From JADGNZ01 sp035995985 (GTDB lineage Bacteria > Acidobacteriota > Thermoanaerobaculia > Gp7-AA8), in assembly GCA_035995985.1 (NCBI GenBank), contig DASYJY010000220.1, forward strand, positions 1 to 22,220: a stretch of 22,220 nt of DNA, written 5' to 3'. A model generated the notes under the pieces. The model was not told the DNA's origin. It was given only the letters and a program-made list of their open reading frames with translations, and did no database searches. Below, in pieces: positions 15,322 through 22,220 of this stretch. Position 1 is the stretch's first letter; each line of letters opens with the position of its first letter. Both the position numbers and the translations under genes were made by a program.

Positions 15322-17718
15322 ATGTCATCCGAGTCATTCGGCTATCGCGTCGACGATGCGCACCCGCTCGGATTCCGCCTTCTGCGCGAAGCGGGAGCCT
15401 TCGCGTTCTTCCTGATTTTTACGATCATCCTCACCTGGCCGGTGGCCGTCCGCCTCGACACCGCCGTTTCCGATCTCGGCGATCCGCTGCTCAACACCTG
15501 GATCCTCGACTGGGATCTCTACAGCATCACCAATGCGCCGGCGCACATCTACGACGCCAATATTTTCTATCCCTCCAAGTACCCGCTCGCGTACAGCGAG
15601 AACCTCTTCGGGATCGCGCTCGTTGCACTGCCGTTCTATTTTTTCGGCTTCACGCCGCTGGCGGTTTACAACATTGTCCTGCTGCTCGGCTTCGCCTTCT
15701 GCGGCTACGGCGCGTTCGTCCTCGGCAGAGTGCTGACGCGATCGGCGGCGGGCGGACTCGTCGCCGGAATCCTCTACTCGTTCGTCAACTTCCGCGTCGA
15801 TCATCTCGCGCACATCCAGTTCGTCTGGGGCGGATGGATGCCGATGATCCTCGCGGCGCTGCTGCACTACTGGCGGCGGCCGACGATGCGCAACGCCGTG
15901 CTGCTCGGCATTTGCGTGCTGATGAACGGCCTGACGAACATCCACCAGTTCCTGTTCGGCACGACGGCGATCGTCTTATCGATCGCGCTGCTGGCGATTC
16001 TCTCCACGCGTTTCAAATGGCGGACGCTCATGGGCGCCGCGCTGGCGACGATGATCGCCGTCGCCCTGATGGTGCCGGTGCTGCTGCCGTACAAACACGT
16101 CTCCGAGATGTACGGCATGGTGCGCGACCGCAGCGCGGCAATGTGGGGATCGGCGACGTGGACTGACTGGCTCTCCGCGACCGGACGCAGCCGCGCGTAT
16201 GGCGAGGTCACCGATCCGAAGAACCTTCAAGGGGAAAAGGTGCTCTTCCCCGGCCTGATGATGCTGTTCCTCACCGCCAGCGCGCTTCTCATCGACCGCC
16301 GCAAACTTCCGATCGCGCTCGACGCCCGCCCCGTCCCGCGATGGCTGCTCCGCTCGCTCGACGTCTTCATTGTGGCCATGGCGTTCGGTACGTACCTCGG
16401 CGCGGCCTCCGGACCGCGATTTCACTGGCAGCTGTTCCACCACACCATCCTCAGCCTCCAAGGTTCCGCGATGCCGTGCGGGATGATGACCGTCGCCATC
16501 ATCGTGCGGCTGTCGCTGCAGTTTCCGCGCGGCATGTCGGGCGAGTCGCTGCAATCGCTGCGCACCGCGGCGGCGCGCTCACGCGTTCCGATCGAGTTCT
16601 GGGTCCTGCTCCTCTGGATCGTCCTCGGCGTCCTCGGCTCGCTCGGCCTGCATGCATTCGTCCATTCGTTTCTCTACGACCGCCTGACGATGTTCCGCAG
16701 CATGCGCGTGCCGGCGCGATGGGCGACTGACGCCTACGTCGGCCTCGCAGGCGCGAGCGCGTGCGGCGCCGCGGCGTGGATCGGCGCGCGGCGGACGAAG
16801 ATCGGACGCTGGAGCATCGCCGCAGTGCTCATCGTCCTCTCCATTCACGACGTCCTCCCCATCATCCGTTGGGAGCACGCGCTCAATGTCGCCGATCCCG
16901 CCTACGTCTGGATGCGCGATACGAAGTTCACCGGCGGCACGCTGGAGTTGCCCGTTTCGGAAGGCATCGCGCAATTTCTCTATCAATTCGGCGCGACCAT
17001 TCATCACAAGCCGCTCATGAACGGCACCTCCGGATTCGAGCCGCCGCTGCACAGCAGGATTCAGGAGCTGGCTCGTCAAACGACCATCAGCGACACCTTC
17101 CTGCCTCTGCTGGCCAACAACGATTGCCACTTCCTGCTCGTTCACGATGACTGGCTGCGCGGCGCGAGCGCGCCGACCCATACTTGGCTGGCCAAAGAGA
17201 TGGGACTCGGACGCCTCGGTTTCATCCGACGCTTCGATCATCGCGGCGGCGGCGACTACCTCTTCGCAGTCGCGCAGAATGTCCCGAACTGGCACGATCT
17301 GCGACCGCCCGATCATCGCGACGGCGCCGGCTACACCGACGATCAGGAGTTGCAGCGCGCCCTCCGCGGCGACGCCACGTACATGGGCCGCTCGTTCGGC
17401 GTCGTCGACACGCCGCACAGCGACGAAACAATCGACGGTCAGATGACCGTGAAGGGTTGGGCGCTGTCGCCGAACGGCATCTCATCGATCGACGTCCTGC
17501 TGCACAACGGCATGTACCGCTTCCACACCTCGCCGGCGAGCCGCCTCGACGTGAAGATGAAGTTCCCCTGGTACGCCCGCGTCCGCGACGCCGGCTTCAC
17601 GATCACCTTCGACAAACGCCCGCGCGGCGTCCCGCAGTGGACCGATGCGCAAGTGGAGATCATCGACGGCAAAGGTGGACGCACGCGGCTGCCGGATGTG
17701 GTGATCCGGTGGCAGTAG
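15322..17718 (+). CDS. Large GT-C-like polytopic membrane protein
   Basis: A 798-residue protein with about ten to twelve membrane segments in the first 500 residues and a soluble C-terminal part (about 520-798). The first outside loop has SDLGDPLLNTWILDWDLY with acidic residues Asp51 and Asp54, the pattern of the GT-C fold where a metal or lipid-sugar donor binds. Later marks are IFYPSKYPLAYSENLFG, SFVNFRVDHLAHIQFVWGGW and GLTNIHQFLFG. The tail includes MTVKGWALSPNGISSIDVLL, an immunoglobulin-like beta segment seen at the end of many such proteins. Probably a surface-glycan glycosyltransferase, or YfhO-like; donor unknown. ATG 15322 has no clear ribosome site. It is divergent from scoA. Confidence 0.82.
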   Translation: MSSESFGYRVDDAHPLGFRLLREAGAFAFFLIFTIILTWPVAVRLDTAVSDLGDPLLNTWILDWDLYSITNAPAHIYDANIFYPSKYPLAYSENLFGIALVALPFYFFGFTPLAVYNIVLLLGFAFCGYGAFVLGRVLTRSAAGGLVAGILYSFVNFRVDHLAHIQFVWGGWMPMILAALLHYWRRPTMRNAVLLGICVLMNGLTNIHQFLFGTTAIVLSIALLAILSTRFKWRTLMGAALATMIAVALMVPVLLPYKHVSEMYGMVRDRSAAMWGSATWTDWLSATGRSRAYGEVTDPKNLQGEKVLFPGLMMLFLTASALLIDRRKLPIALDARPVPRWLLRSLDVFIVAMAFGTYLGAASGPRFHWQLFHHTILSLQGSAMPCGMMTVAIIVRLSLQFPRGMSGESLQSLRTAAARSRVPIEFWVLLLWIVLGVLGSLGLHAFVHSFLYDRLTMFRSMRVPARWATDAYVGLAGASACGAAAWIGARRTKIGRWSIAAVLIVLSIHDVLPIIRWEHALNVADPAYVWMRDTKFTGGTLELPVSEGIAQFLYQFGATIHHKPLMNGTSGFEPPLHSRIQELARQTTISDTFLPLLANNDCHFLLVHDDWLRGASAPTHTWLAKEMGLGRLGFIRRFDHRGGGDYLFAVAQNVPNWHDLRPPDHRDGAGYTDDQELQRALRGDATYMGRSFGVVDTPHSDETIDGQMTVKGWALSPNGISSIDVLLHNGMYRFHTSPASRLDVKMKFPWYARVRDAGFTITFDKRPRGVPQWTDAQVEIIDGKGGRTRLPDVVIRWQ

Positions 17719-17763
17719 TGACCACTGGCCACTTCCGGCTCTCCTTTTGCTACTGAAGCAAAC

Positions 17764-17767
17764 GGAG
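17764..17767 (+). promoter_or_regulatory. Ribosome binding site for a TTG start
   Basis: GGAG is followed by 5 bases and TTG at 17773. It supports TTG as the start of the stand-alone CheB gene; the next in-frame candidate (GTG in IVVIG) would cut into the first strand of the fold. A small 6-bp hairpin (17746-17762) sits just upstream. Confidence 0.6.
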
Positions 17768-17772
17768 CAATT

Positions 17773-18807
17773 TTGCGTCACACGAAAATAGTGGTCATCG
17801 GCGCCTCGGCGGGCGGGATCGAGGCTCTGAATGAACTCGTCCGCGGACTCCGGCCGGACTTCGGCGCTCCGATCCTGCTCGTTCTGCACATCCCCGCCGA
17901 CTCGCCGAGCCTGCTCGCAAAAATTCTCGCGCGCGCCGGCACCGTGAAAACGAAGACGGCTGACGATGGAGAGCGCGCCGAGAACGGAACGCTCTATGTG
18001 GCGCCGCCGGACCGGCATCTCCTCGTCGAAGCCGATGGCACGCTGCGCACGCCGCGCGGACCACGCGAAAACCGGCACCGCCCGTCGGTCGATCCGCTCT
18101 TCCGCAGCGCCGCTCTCGGATACGGTCCCCACGCGATCGGCGTCATTCTCAGCGGCACGCTTGATGACGGTACGGCCGGCCTGCTGGCCATCCAGCGCCG
18201 CGGCGGCATCACCATCGTCCAGGATCCCCAAGATGCCGCCTATCCCGGCATGCCGATGAGTGCGATTGCGAATGTCGACGTCGATCACGTGCTGCCGATG
18301 CACGCCATCGCCGCACAGCTCGCGATCAGCCTTACGCACGAACCGCGTGGCGCAGACCAGGCCGGCGATGGGGGGACAGAGATGGAGCTCGAAAAGAAAA
18401 TCGCGGAGATGGATGAGAACGCGATGCGCGGCGACGATCGTCCCGGCCAGCCGTCCGCCTTCTCGTGTCCCGATTGCGGCGGCGTGCTGTGGGAAATCGA
18501 GGACGGCGAATTCGTTCGTTTCCGCTGCCGCGTCGGCCACGCCTTCTCGCCCGAAACCATGCTTGCCGCGCAAGGCGAAGTCCTCGAAGAGGCCCTCTGG
18601 GCGGCGATGAAAACGCTGGAAGAGAGCGCGAGGCTTTCCAAACGCCTGGCGGCGGGCGAACGCGACCGCGGCCACGAATGGATGGCCCAGCGCTTCGACC
18701 AGAAGGAGATGGAAGCGCGCGACCGCGCTGATGTGATCCGCCGTTTCCTGGCGTCGGGCGACAGTACGGTACCGTTCGCTGGCAGCCGCGTTGCAGAAGT
18801 AGAATGA
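17773..18807 (+). CDS. Stand-alone CheB methylesterase with C-terminal zinc-ribbon-like domain
   Basis: A 344-residue cytoplasmic protein. The CheB catalytic domain (1-190) removes methyl groups from, or deamidates, receptor glutamates; the triad is Ser12 in IGASAGG, His39 in LVLHIPADS, Asp132 in SGTLDDGT. There is no N-terminal receiver, so it is not switched by CheA phosphorylation. After a linker (about 195-228) comes FSCPDCGG with RCRVGHAFSPE: Cys232, Cys235, Cys252 and His256, likely a metal-binding zinc ribbon, followed by a helical tail (EEALWAAMKTLEESARLSKR). This two-part form is widespread in soil bacteria. Starts at TTG, fixed by GGAG. A 63-residue gene follows after 10 bases. No receptor or CheR gene lies next to it; its substrate is unknown. 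Confidence 0.92.
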   Translation: MRHTKIVVIGASAGGIEALNELVRGLRPDFGAPILLVLHIPADSPSLLAKILARAGTVKTKTADDGERAENGTLYVAPPDRHLLVEADGTLRTPRGPRENRHRPSVDPLFRSAALGYGPHAIGVILSGTLDDGTAGLLAIQRRGGITIVQDPQDAAYPGMPMSAIANVDVDHVLPMHAIAAQLAISLTHEPRGADQAGDGGTEMELEKKIAEMDENAMRGDDRPGQPSAFSCPDCGGVLWEIEDGEFVRFRCRVGHAFSPETMLAAQGEVLEEALWAAMKTLEESARLSKRLAAGERDRGHEWMAQRFDQKEMEARDRADVIRRFLASGDSTVPFAGSRVAEVE

Positions 18808-18817
18808 CGCCTTACTA

Positions 18818-19009
18818 ATGTCCGCTGACGGAGATACCCTGCTTGCTAGGGCTGCTGCAGTCATCGAAAACGCACGCGACATCCGCGGCGAAACGCAGCG
18901 TGTCGTCGACTCGGCCCGCCTCCAACGCCTTCATCGCGAGCTGGTCACCAAGATGCTGCAGATCGAGCGACTGATCGCGCGGCCGAAGAAAAAGCACCGG
19001 CTGATGTAG
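18818..19009 (+). CDS. Small hypothetical protein, 63 residues
   Basis: A short, charged, probably all-helical protein (LLARAAAVIENARDIRG, LQRLHRELVTKMLQIERL) ending in the basic tail RPKKKHRLM. It begins 10 bases after the CheB stop on the same strand and may be co-translated. No domain is recognised. Its stop lies in a perfect palindrome shared with the convergent aminotransferase gene. It could be a chance frame, but position and helical amphipathic pattern favour a real gene. Confidence 0.55.
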   Translation: MSADGDTLLARAAAVIENARDIRGETQRVVDSARLQRLHRELVTKMLQIERLIARPKKKHRLM

Positions 19010-19023
19010 TGCGCGCGCACTAC
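19006..19023. repeat. Perfect 18-base palindrome containing both convergent stop codons
   Basis: GTAGTGCGCGCGCACTAC reads the same on both strands. The TAG of the 63-residue gene (plus) and the TAG of the aminotransferase (minus) sit in mirror positions within it. There is no loop and no T-run, so it is not a classic terminator. Confidence 0.75.
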
Positions 19024-20255
19024 GCCGCTACGTCGCGGCGCCCGTACTGCTCCAGCGCGATGCGCAGGAGCTCGATCGACGTCCGCAGATCCTCTTCCTT
19101 TAATACATACGCGATGCGGATTTCGCTCTTGCCGAGGTCGGAGGCGTAGAAGCCGCTGGCGGGGGCGATCATGACTGTGGCGCCGTCGTGCTCGAACTCG
19201 GTCAGCAGCCACACCGCGAAATCCTCGGTGTCGCGGACCGGCAGCTTCGGGACGCAGTAGAACGCCCCCTCCGGTTTCGCCAGCTCGACACCGGGAATCG
19301 TGCGCAGACCTTCGTAGAGCACGTCGCGGCGACGCTGATACTCATCGACGATCGCGCGCGTGTACTCCTCGCCGAGGCCGGCGGCGCCGACGGCGATGAA
19401 CTGCGCCAGACCGGGAGGAGAAAGCCGTCCCTGCGCCATACGCAGACAGGCGTCGTAGACCTCGCCGTTGCGCGTGACCAGCGCGCCAAGGCGGATGCCG
19501 CAGGCGCTGTAGCGTTTGGAAAGGCTATCGACCACGACCACGAAATCGTCCGCGTCCTTCAGCTCCAGCGCGCTGACCGCTTTGCGTCCGTCGTAGACGA
19601 ATTCGCGATAGACCTCATCGGAAACGAGAAAGAGTCCGTGATCGCGGCAGAACCCGGCCAGCATTTCCAGCTCGTCGCGGGTGTAGACCGTGCCGGTCGG
19701 ATTGTTCGGATTGCAGACGATGACGATGCGCGTGCGCGGCGTGAGCGCGCGCTCGAAGACCTCGCGCGGCGGCAGATGAAATCCGTCGCGTCCGCGACTC
19801 GTCACCGGCACGATGTTCAGCCCGGCCATCGTGGCGAAGGCGCGGTAGTTCGCGTAGAACGGCTCGAGGACGAGCACGTCGTCGCCTTCGTTCGCGCAGG
19901 CGATGAACGAAAAGAGGATGGCCTCGCTGCCGCCCGTCGTGGCCAGGATCTGCCGCGTTTCGATCGGAACGCCGACGCGCTTCATGTAGTACTGCCGCAA
20001 CGAATCGAGGAACGCGGGCGTACCGGTGGACGGCGAGTATTCGAGAACTTTGTCTTCGATCTGTTTGAGACGATCGAGCATGCACGCCGGAGTCTCGATG
20101 TCGGGCTGACCGATGTTGAGGTGGTACACCTTCGTGCCGCGCGACTTTGCCAGCTCGGCCAGCGGCGCCAGCTTGCGGATCGGCGATGCCGGCATGGCCT
20201 GCGCGCGCCGCGACACCGCGAACGCACGCATGGTCTCTTCGTCCAACGCCGTCAT
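19020..20255 (-). CDS. PLP-dependent class I/II aminotransferase
   Basis: A 411-residue cytoplasmic enzyme that moves an amino group between an amino acid and a 2-oxo acid. The PLP Schiff-base lysine is Lys247 in SLSKRYSACG; other active-site marks are NPNNPTG (Asn185), SDEVY (Asp213, Tyr216), YSPSTGTPAF, and Arg380 in SEIRIAY, which binds the substrate carboxylate. It fits the aspartate/aromatic aminotransferase superfamily (class I gamma); exact substrate is not clear. ATG 20255 overlaps the stop of the 65-residue gene (ATGA) and has GGAAG just upstream, so this start and coupling are well supported; ATG 20231 is an alternative. It ends in a palindrome facing the CheB-linked small gene. Confidence 0.95.
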   Translation of the reverse strand: MTALDEETMRAFAVSRRAQAMPASPIRKLAPLAELAKSRGTKVYHLNIGQPDIETPACMLDRLKQIEDKVLEYSPSTGTPAFLDSLRQYYMKRVGVPIETRQILATTGGSEAILFSFIACANEGDDVLVLEPFYANYRAFATMAGLNIVPVTSRGRDGFHLPPREVFERALTPRTRIVIVCNPNNPTGTVYTRDELEMLAGFCRDHGLFLVSDEVYREFVYDGRKAVSALELKDADDFVVVVDSLSKRYSACGIRLGALVTRNGEVYDACLRMAQGRLSPPGLAQFIAVGAAGLGEEYTRAIVDEYQRRRDVLYEGLRTIPGVELAKPEGAFYCVPKLPVRDTEDFAVWLLTEFEHDGATVMIAPASGFYASDLGKSEIRIAYVLKEEDLRTSIELLRIALEQYGRRDVAA

Positions 20256-20449
20256 TTCTTCCGGCCGGGCTCTCCGACCGGCGCTTCACCCGGGATGAAG
20301 TTCGGCTGCCCTTCCTTGCCGCGCGTCTCGCGCGAGTTGCTCATCGCGCCCTTGTCCTCGAGCGCGGAGTCGCCTTTGTCGGCGCCCTCGGTGTGCTCGC
20401 GGCCGCCGTCTTTGTAGAAGTTCGGATTCACGTTGATTTGTTTGCTCAT
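20252..20449 (-). CDS. Small hydrophilic disordered protein, 65 residues
   Basis: A short protein (MSKQINVNPNFYKDGGREHT, then EGADKGDSALEDKG, QPNFIPGEAPVGE) rich in Gly, Asn, Glu, Lys and Asp, with no hydrophobic core, signal or membrane segment. It should be largely disordered and cytoplasmic, somewhat like stress- or LEA-type hydrophilins, though no family is recognised. NPNFYK near the start and NFIPG near the end look like short conserved motifs. It lies upstream of the aminotransferase, sharing ATGA, and is divergent from the DsbA-like gene. The frame is open to 20704, but that part overlaps the DsbA-like gene and is a shadow. Ribosome site weak. Confidence 0.68.
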   Translation of the reverse strand: MSKQINVNPNFYKDGGREHTEGADKGDSALEDKGAMSNSRETRGKEGQPNFIPGEAPVGEPGRKK

Positions 20450-20521
20450 GCTGCGTTGGACTGCGAAGGATATGCCTTTCCGCTTGGAATCCGTCCACCG
20501 CCCCGTCCGTTTCGCCAGCGC

Positions 20522-21610
20522 ATGAAACGACTTGCCCTTTCGCTGCTCGTGCTGTGCCTCGCGTCCGCGGTATTCGCGGACGAACCGCAGAAGACGAACG
20601 AGAAACCCGCGCCGCCTCTCGGCGCGCGCGCAGACAAGCTGATCAAAGACGCGCTGCCGATCTGTTCCGAGGCGGCGACGGAATCGCGCGTGGCCTTGCA
20701 GCATCCCTTGCCGCCCAACATGATCGGCGCCGTCGTCCGCATCGCCAGCAAGCGTTCCTCATGTGAGGGGCAGTGGGTGGCCATCACGTCGACCGAGGGC
20801 GGCTTCTTTTTCGGCACGCCGTGGTTCCTGGACGGGATGGAGGGAACGCTCGAAGAAAAGCTGAAGAACTTCACGATGCAGTACATGAAAGAAACCTACA
20901 ACCCCGTCATCGACAAGACTAAAACGCGCGAGGGTCTGTATCGCGCAACGCTGTATCAGACAGTCGAAGGCGGCAAGCTCCCGTTGGAAGGTGAAGTCGA
21001 TCCGGCCGGCACGGTCTTTTTCATCGGCCACTTCGTTCCGATCGCCACCGAATTCCGCGCGTCGCGCCTGAAGGCGTTCGAGCACTTCCTCAGCCTGTCT
21101 CCATCCGAAGGCGCCGGAGCTCCGGTGGTGACGGTGATCGAGTTCTCCGATTTCGAATGCCCGTCGTGCATGCACGCCGCGGGATACATGAAGCCGATCC
21201 TCGAAGCGCATGGCGACAAGGTTCGCTACATCCGCTACGACACACCGCTGGTGACGATCCATCCGTGGGCGCTGGCGGCGGCGATCGCCGGCCGCGCCGT
21301 GTGGCACCAGAAGCCGGATCTTTTCTGGAAGTACAAGGAGCAGATTTACGCGAACCAGGACAAGCTCTCCGCCTTTACCCTCGACGAGTTCGCCCGCGGC
21401 TTCGCCTCGGATCACGAACTCGACATGAAGAAATACGACGCGGAAGTGCAGTCGCCCGACCTTCGCGCCGAACTCGTGAACGGCACCGGCAACGCGTTCA
21501 CGAATGACGTCCGCGCGACTCCGACGTACCTCGTGAACGGAACGTTCGTCGATCCGGGCACGGACGGAAAAGCGCTCGTGGACTACGTGAACGCGGCGCT
21601 GAAGAAGTAG
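20522..21610 (+). CDS. Exported DsbA-like thioredoxin-fold protein with extra N-terminal domain
   Basis: A 362-residue periplasmic protein with signal peptide MKRLALSLLVLCLASAVFA, which fixes ATG 20522 although the frame is open further upstream. The C-terminal half (about 200-360) is a DsbA/thioredoxin fold: VVTVIEFSDFECPSC with redox pair Cys213-Cys216, the helical insert, and the cis-proline loop ATPTYLVNGTF (Pro334). It likely makes or reshuffles disulfides. The N-terminal part (about 35-190), with Cys48 and Cys81 and motifs GGFFFGTPWFLDGMEGTLEE and GTVFFIGHFVPIATEFR, is a separate domain I do not recognise, perhaps for dimerisation or client binding. No DsbB partner is in the window. Confidence 0.9.
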   Translation: MKRLALSLLVLCLASAVFADEPQKTNEKPAPPLGARADKLIKDALPICSEAATESRVALQHPLPPNMIGAVVRIASKRSSCEGQWVAITSTEGGFFFGTPWFLDGMEGTLEEKLKNFTMQYMKETYNPVIDKTKTREGLYRATLYQTVEGGKLPLEGEVDPAGTVFFIGHFVPIATEFRASRLKAFEHFLSLSPSEGAGAPVVTVIEFSDFECPSCMHAAGYMKPILEAHGDKVRYIRYDTPLVTIHPWALAAAIAGRAVWHQKPDLFWKYKEQIYANQDKLSAFTLDEFARGFASDHELDMKKYDAEVQSPDLRAELVNGTGNAFTNDVRATPTYLVNGTFVDPGTDGKALVDYVNAALKK

Positions 21611-21611
21611 C

Positions 21612-21805
21612 GCGCTGTCATCCTGAGCCGCCGGAGCCGCGTAGCCGCAGGCGTAGCGGCGCAGGACGGTCGAAGGACCCCCTCGCTTGGAACCAGGGAG
21701 GGCGGCGGCGCTTGAACGCGGCAAGCACGAAGGGGGTCCTTCGACCGTCCTCCGGCGTTCCGCGCTTCGCGCTCCAACGCCTTCGGCGGCTCAGGATGAC
21801 AGCGC
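21612..21805. repeat. Nested palindromic element of about 194 bases (REP/MITE-like)
   Basis: The outer arms 21612-21633 and 21784-21805 are perfect 22-base inverted copies; the inner arms 21663-21683 and 21731-21751 are perfect 21-base inverted copies. The segments between them are partly complementary as well. The plus strand carries GTCATCCTGAGCCGCCG, a theme seen in dispersed repeats of many environmental genomes. It fills the gap between the convergent DsbA-like and NUDIX genes and encodes no protein. It may also stop transcription from both sides. Confidence 0.85.
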
Positions 21806-21811
21806 TACGCC

Positions 21812-22220
21812 TCACACGCTGCGCCAGACGAAATCGAGAAAGTGCTTGAGTATCCGTCCCGTCAAACCCCAGATCTCGTGCCGCTCGTGCCGGTAAAAGT
21901 AGGCCGGATAGTTCTTCTTGCGGAAGGCGACGTAACGCACCTCGGGCTGACCGCCATCCAATAACGCCTCGATCGGAACTTCGAAGACTTCCTCCACTTC
22001 GGACGCCTGCAACACGTAGTCGACTCGCTCGTCGATGATGCCGACGAACGGCGCGACAAGGAAGCCGCTGTTGGTGACGAGGTCGTCGAGGCGTCCGATC
22101 AGTTCAATGTGTTCGGCACCAATCCCGACTTCTTCATGCGCCTCGCGAACCGCGGCCGCTTCGAGCGGTTCGCCGGTTTCGACGCCGCCGCCGGGAAAGG
22201 CGATCTGTCCGCTGTGCGCG
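21812..22220 (-). CDS. NUDIX hydrolase, CoA pyrophosphatase-like (5' end cut off)
   Basis: The C-terminal 136 residues of a NUDIX enzyme; the start lies beyond the window. The box GGVETGEPLEAAAV then REAHEEVGI fits G-X5-E-X7-R-E-U-X-E-E-X-G-U exactly. The preceding HSGQIAFPGG is the extra motif of the CoA pyrophosphatase subgroup (NudL/YeaB type), which splits CoA into phosphopantetheine and adenosine 3',5'-bisphosphate. The end YFYRHERHEIWGLTGRILKH also matches that group. It is convergent with the DsbA-like gene across the palindromic element. The substrate is from family knowledge only. Confidence 0.9.
   Translation of the reverse strand, partial: AHSGQIAFPGGGVETGEPLEAAAVREAHEEVGIGAEHIELIGRLDDLVTNSGFLVAPFVGIIDERVDYVLQASEVEEVFEVPIEALLDGGQPEVRYVAFRKKNYPAYFYRHERHEIWGLTGRILKHFLDFVWRSV

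Noticed and set aside
17746..17762. Small hairpin TTTGCT/AGCAAA as a terminator after the 15322 gene
   Set aside because: A 6-bp AT-leaning stem without a T-run, directly before the CheB ribosome site; probably chance.
17482..18882. A 466-codon minus-strand open frame opposite CheB
   Set aside because: The plus strand has a full CheB triad and ribosome site; the antisense frame has no domain.
19188..20417. A 409-codon plus-strand open frame opposite the aminotransferase
   Set aside because: The minus strand carries all the PLP active-site motifs; this frame is its complement.

Overview
This is a high-GC window of 22,220 bases, densely coded on both strands. It reads like a chromosomal piece of a soil- or sediment-type bacterium with an outer membrane and a large genome. 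An Acidobacteriota-like origin is my guess, based on the style of the gene set (DUF3857 transglutaminase, two-gene ABC exporter, PL8 lyase, GT-C membrane proteins, CheB-CheR-PAS fusion) and the many short palindromic repeats. It is not proven. No tRNA, rRNA, CRISPR array, prophage or transposase gene was seen. No gene-free stretch exceeds about 200 bases. The largest gaps are 3884-4044, 6067-6218 and 21611-21811; the first and last are mostly palindromic repeat, and the second is the cold-shock gene leader.

Layout. 1-3148: a poly-C run at the very edge, an Xre-type regulator, and convergent to it a CheB-CheR-PAS fusion signalling protein. 3248-6066: endonuclease III, a palindromic repeat, and an exported DUF3857/transglutaminase protein. 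6219-7536: a cold-shock protein with a strong ribosome site and hairpin terminator, facing a lipoprotein gene. 7629-12308: an ABC ATPase and its membrane partner, translationally coupled, followed by a secreted PL8 polysaccharide lyase. 12265-15258 (minus): a compact four-gene run, scoA-scoB, then a 143-residue membrane-anchored protein that appears to start with CTG, then a GT-C-like membrane protein. All junctions overlap by 1-4 bases. 15322-19009: a second, larger GT-C-like membrane protein, a stand-alone CheB with a C-terminal zinc-ribbon-like domain, and a 63-residue protein. 19020-20449 (minus): a 65-residue hydrophilic protein coupled by ATGA overlap to a class I aminotransferase. 20522-22220: a DsbA-like thioredoxin protein with an extra N-terminal domain, a nested palindromic element of about 194 bases, and the C-terminal part of a NUDIX CoA pyrophosphatase running off the window.

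Themes. (1) Envelope and surface work dominates: exported transglutaminase-like protein, lipoprotein, ABC exporter, PL8 lyase, two GT-C-like proteins and a DsbA-like protein. (2) There are two CheB-type methylesterase proteins but no CheA, CheW, CheY or receptor genes here, so they probably serve non-classical sensory pathways. (3) At least four kinds of short GC-rich repeat occur, and two of them sit inside reading frames where they add residues without breaking the gene. The best candidates for something undescribed are the CTG-started gene with a textbook ribosome site, the small hydrophilic protein coupled to the aminotransferase, and the in-frame repeats.
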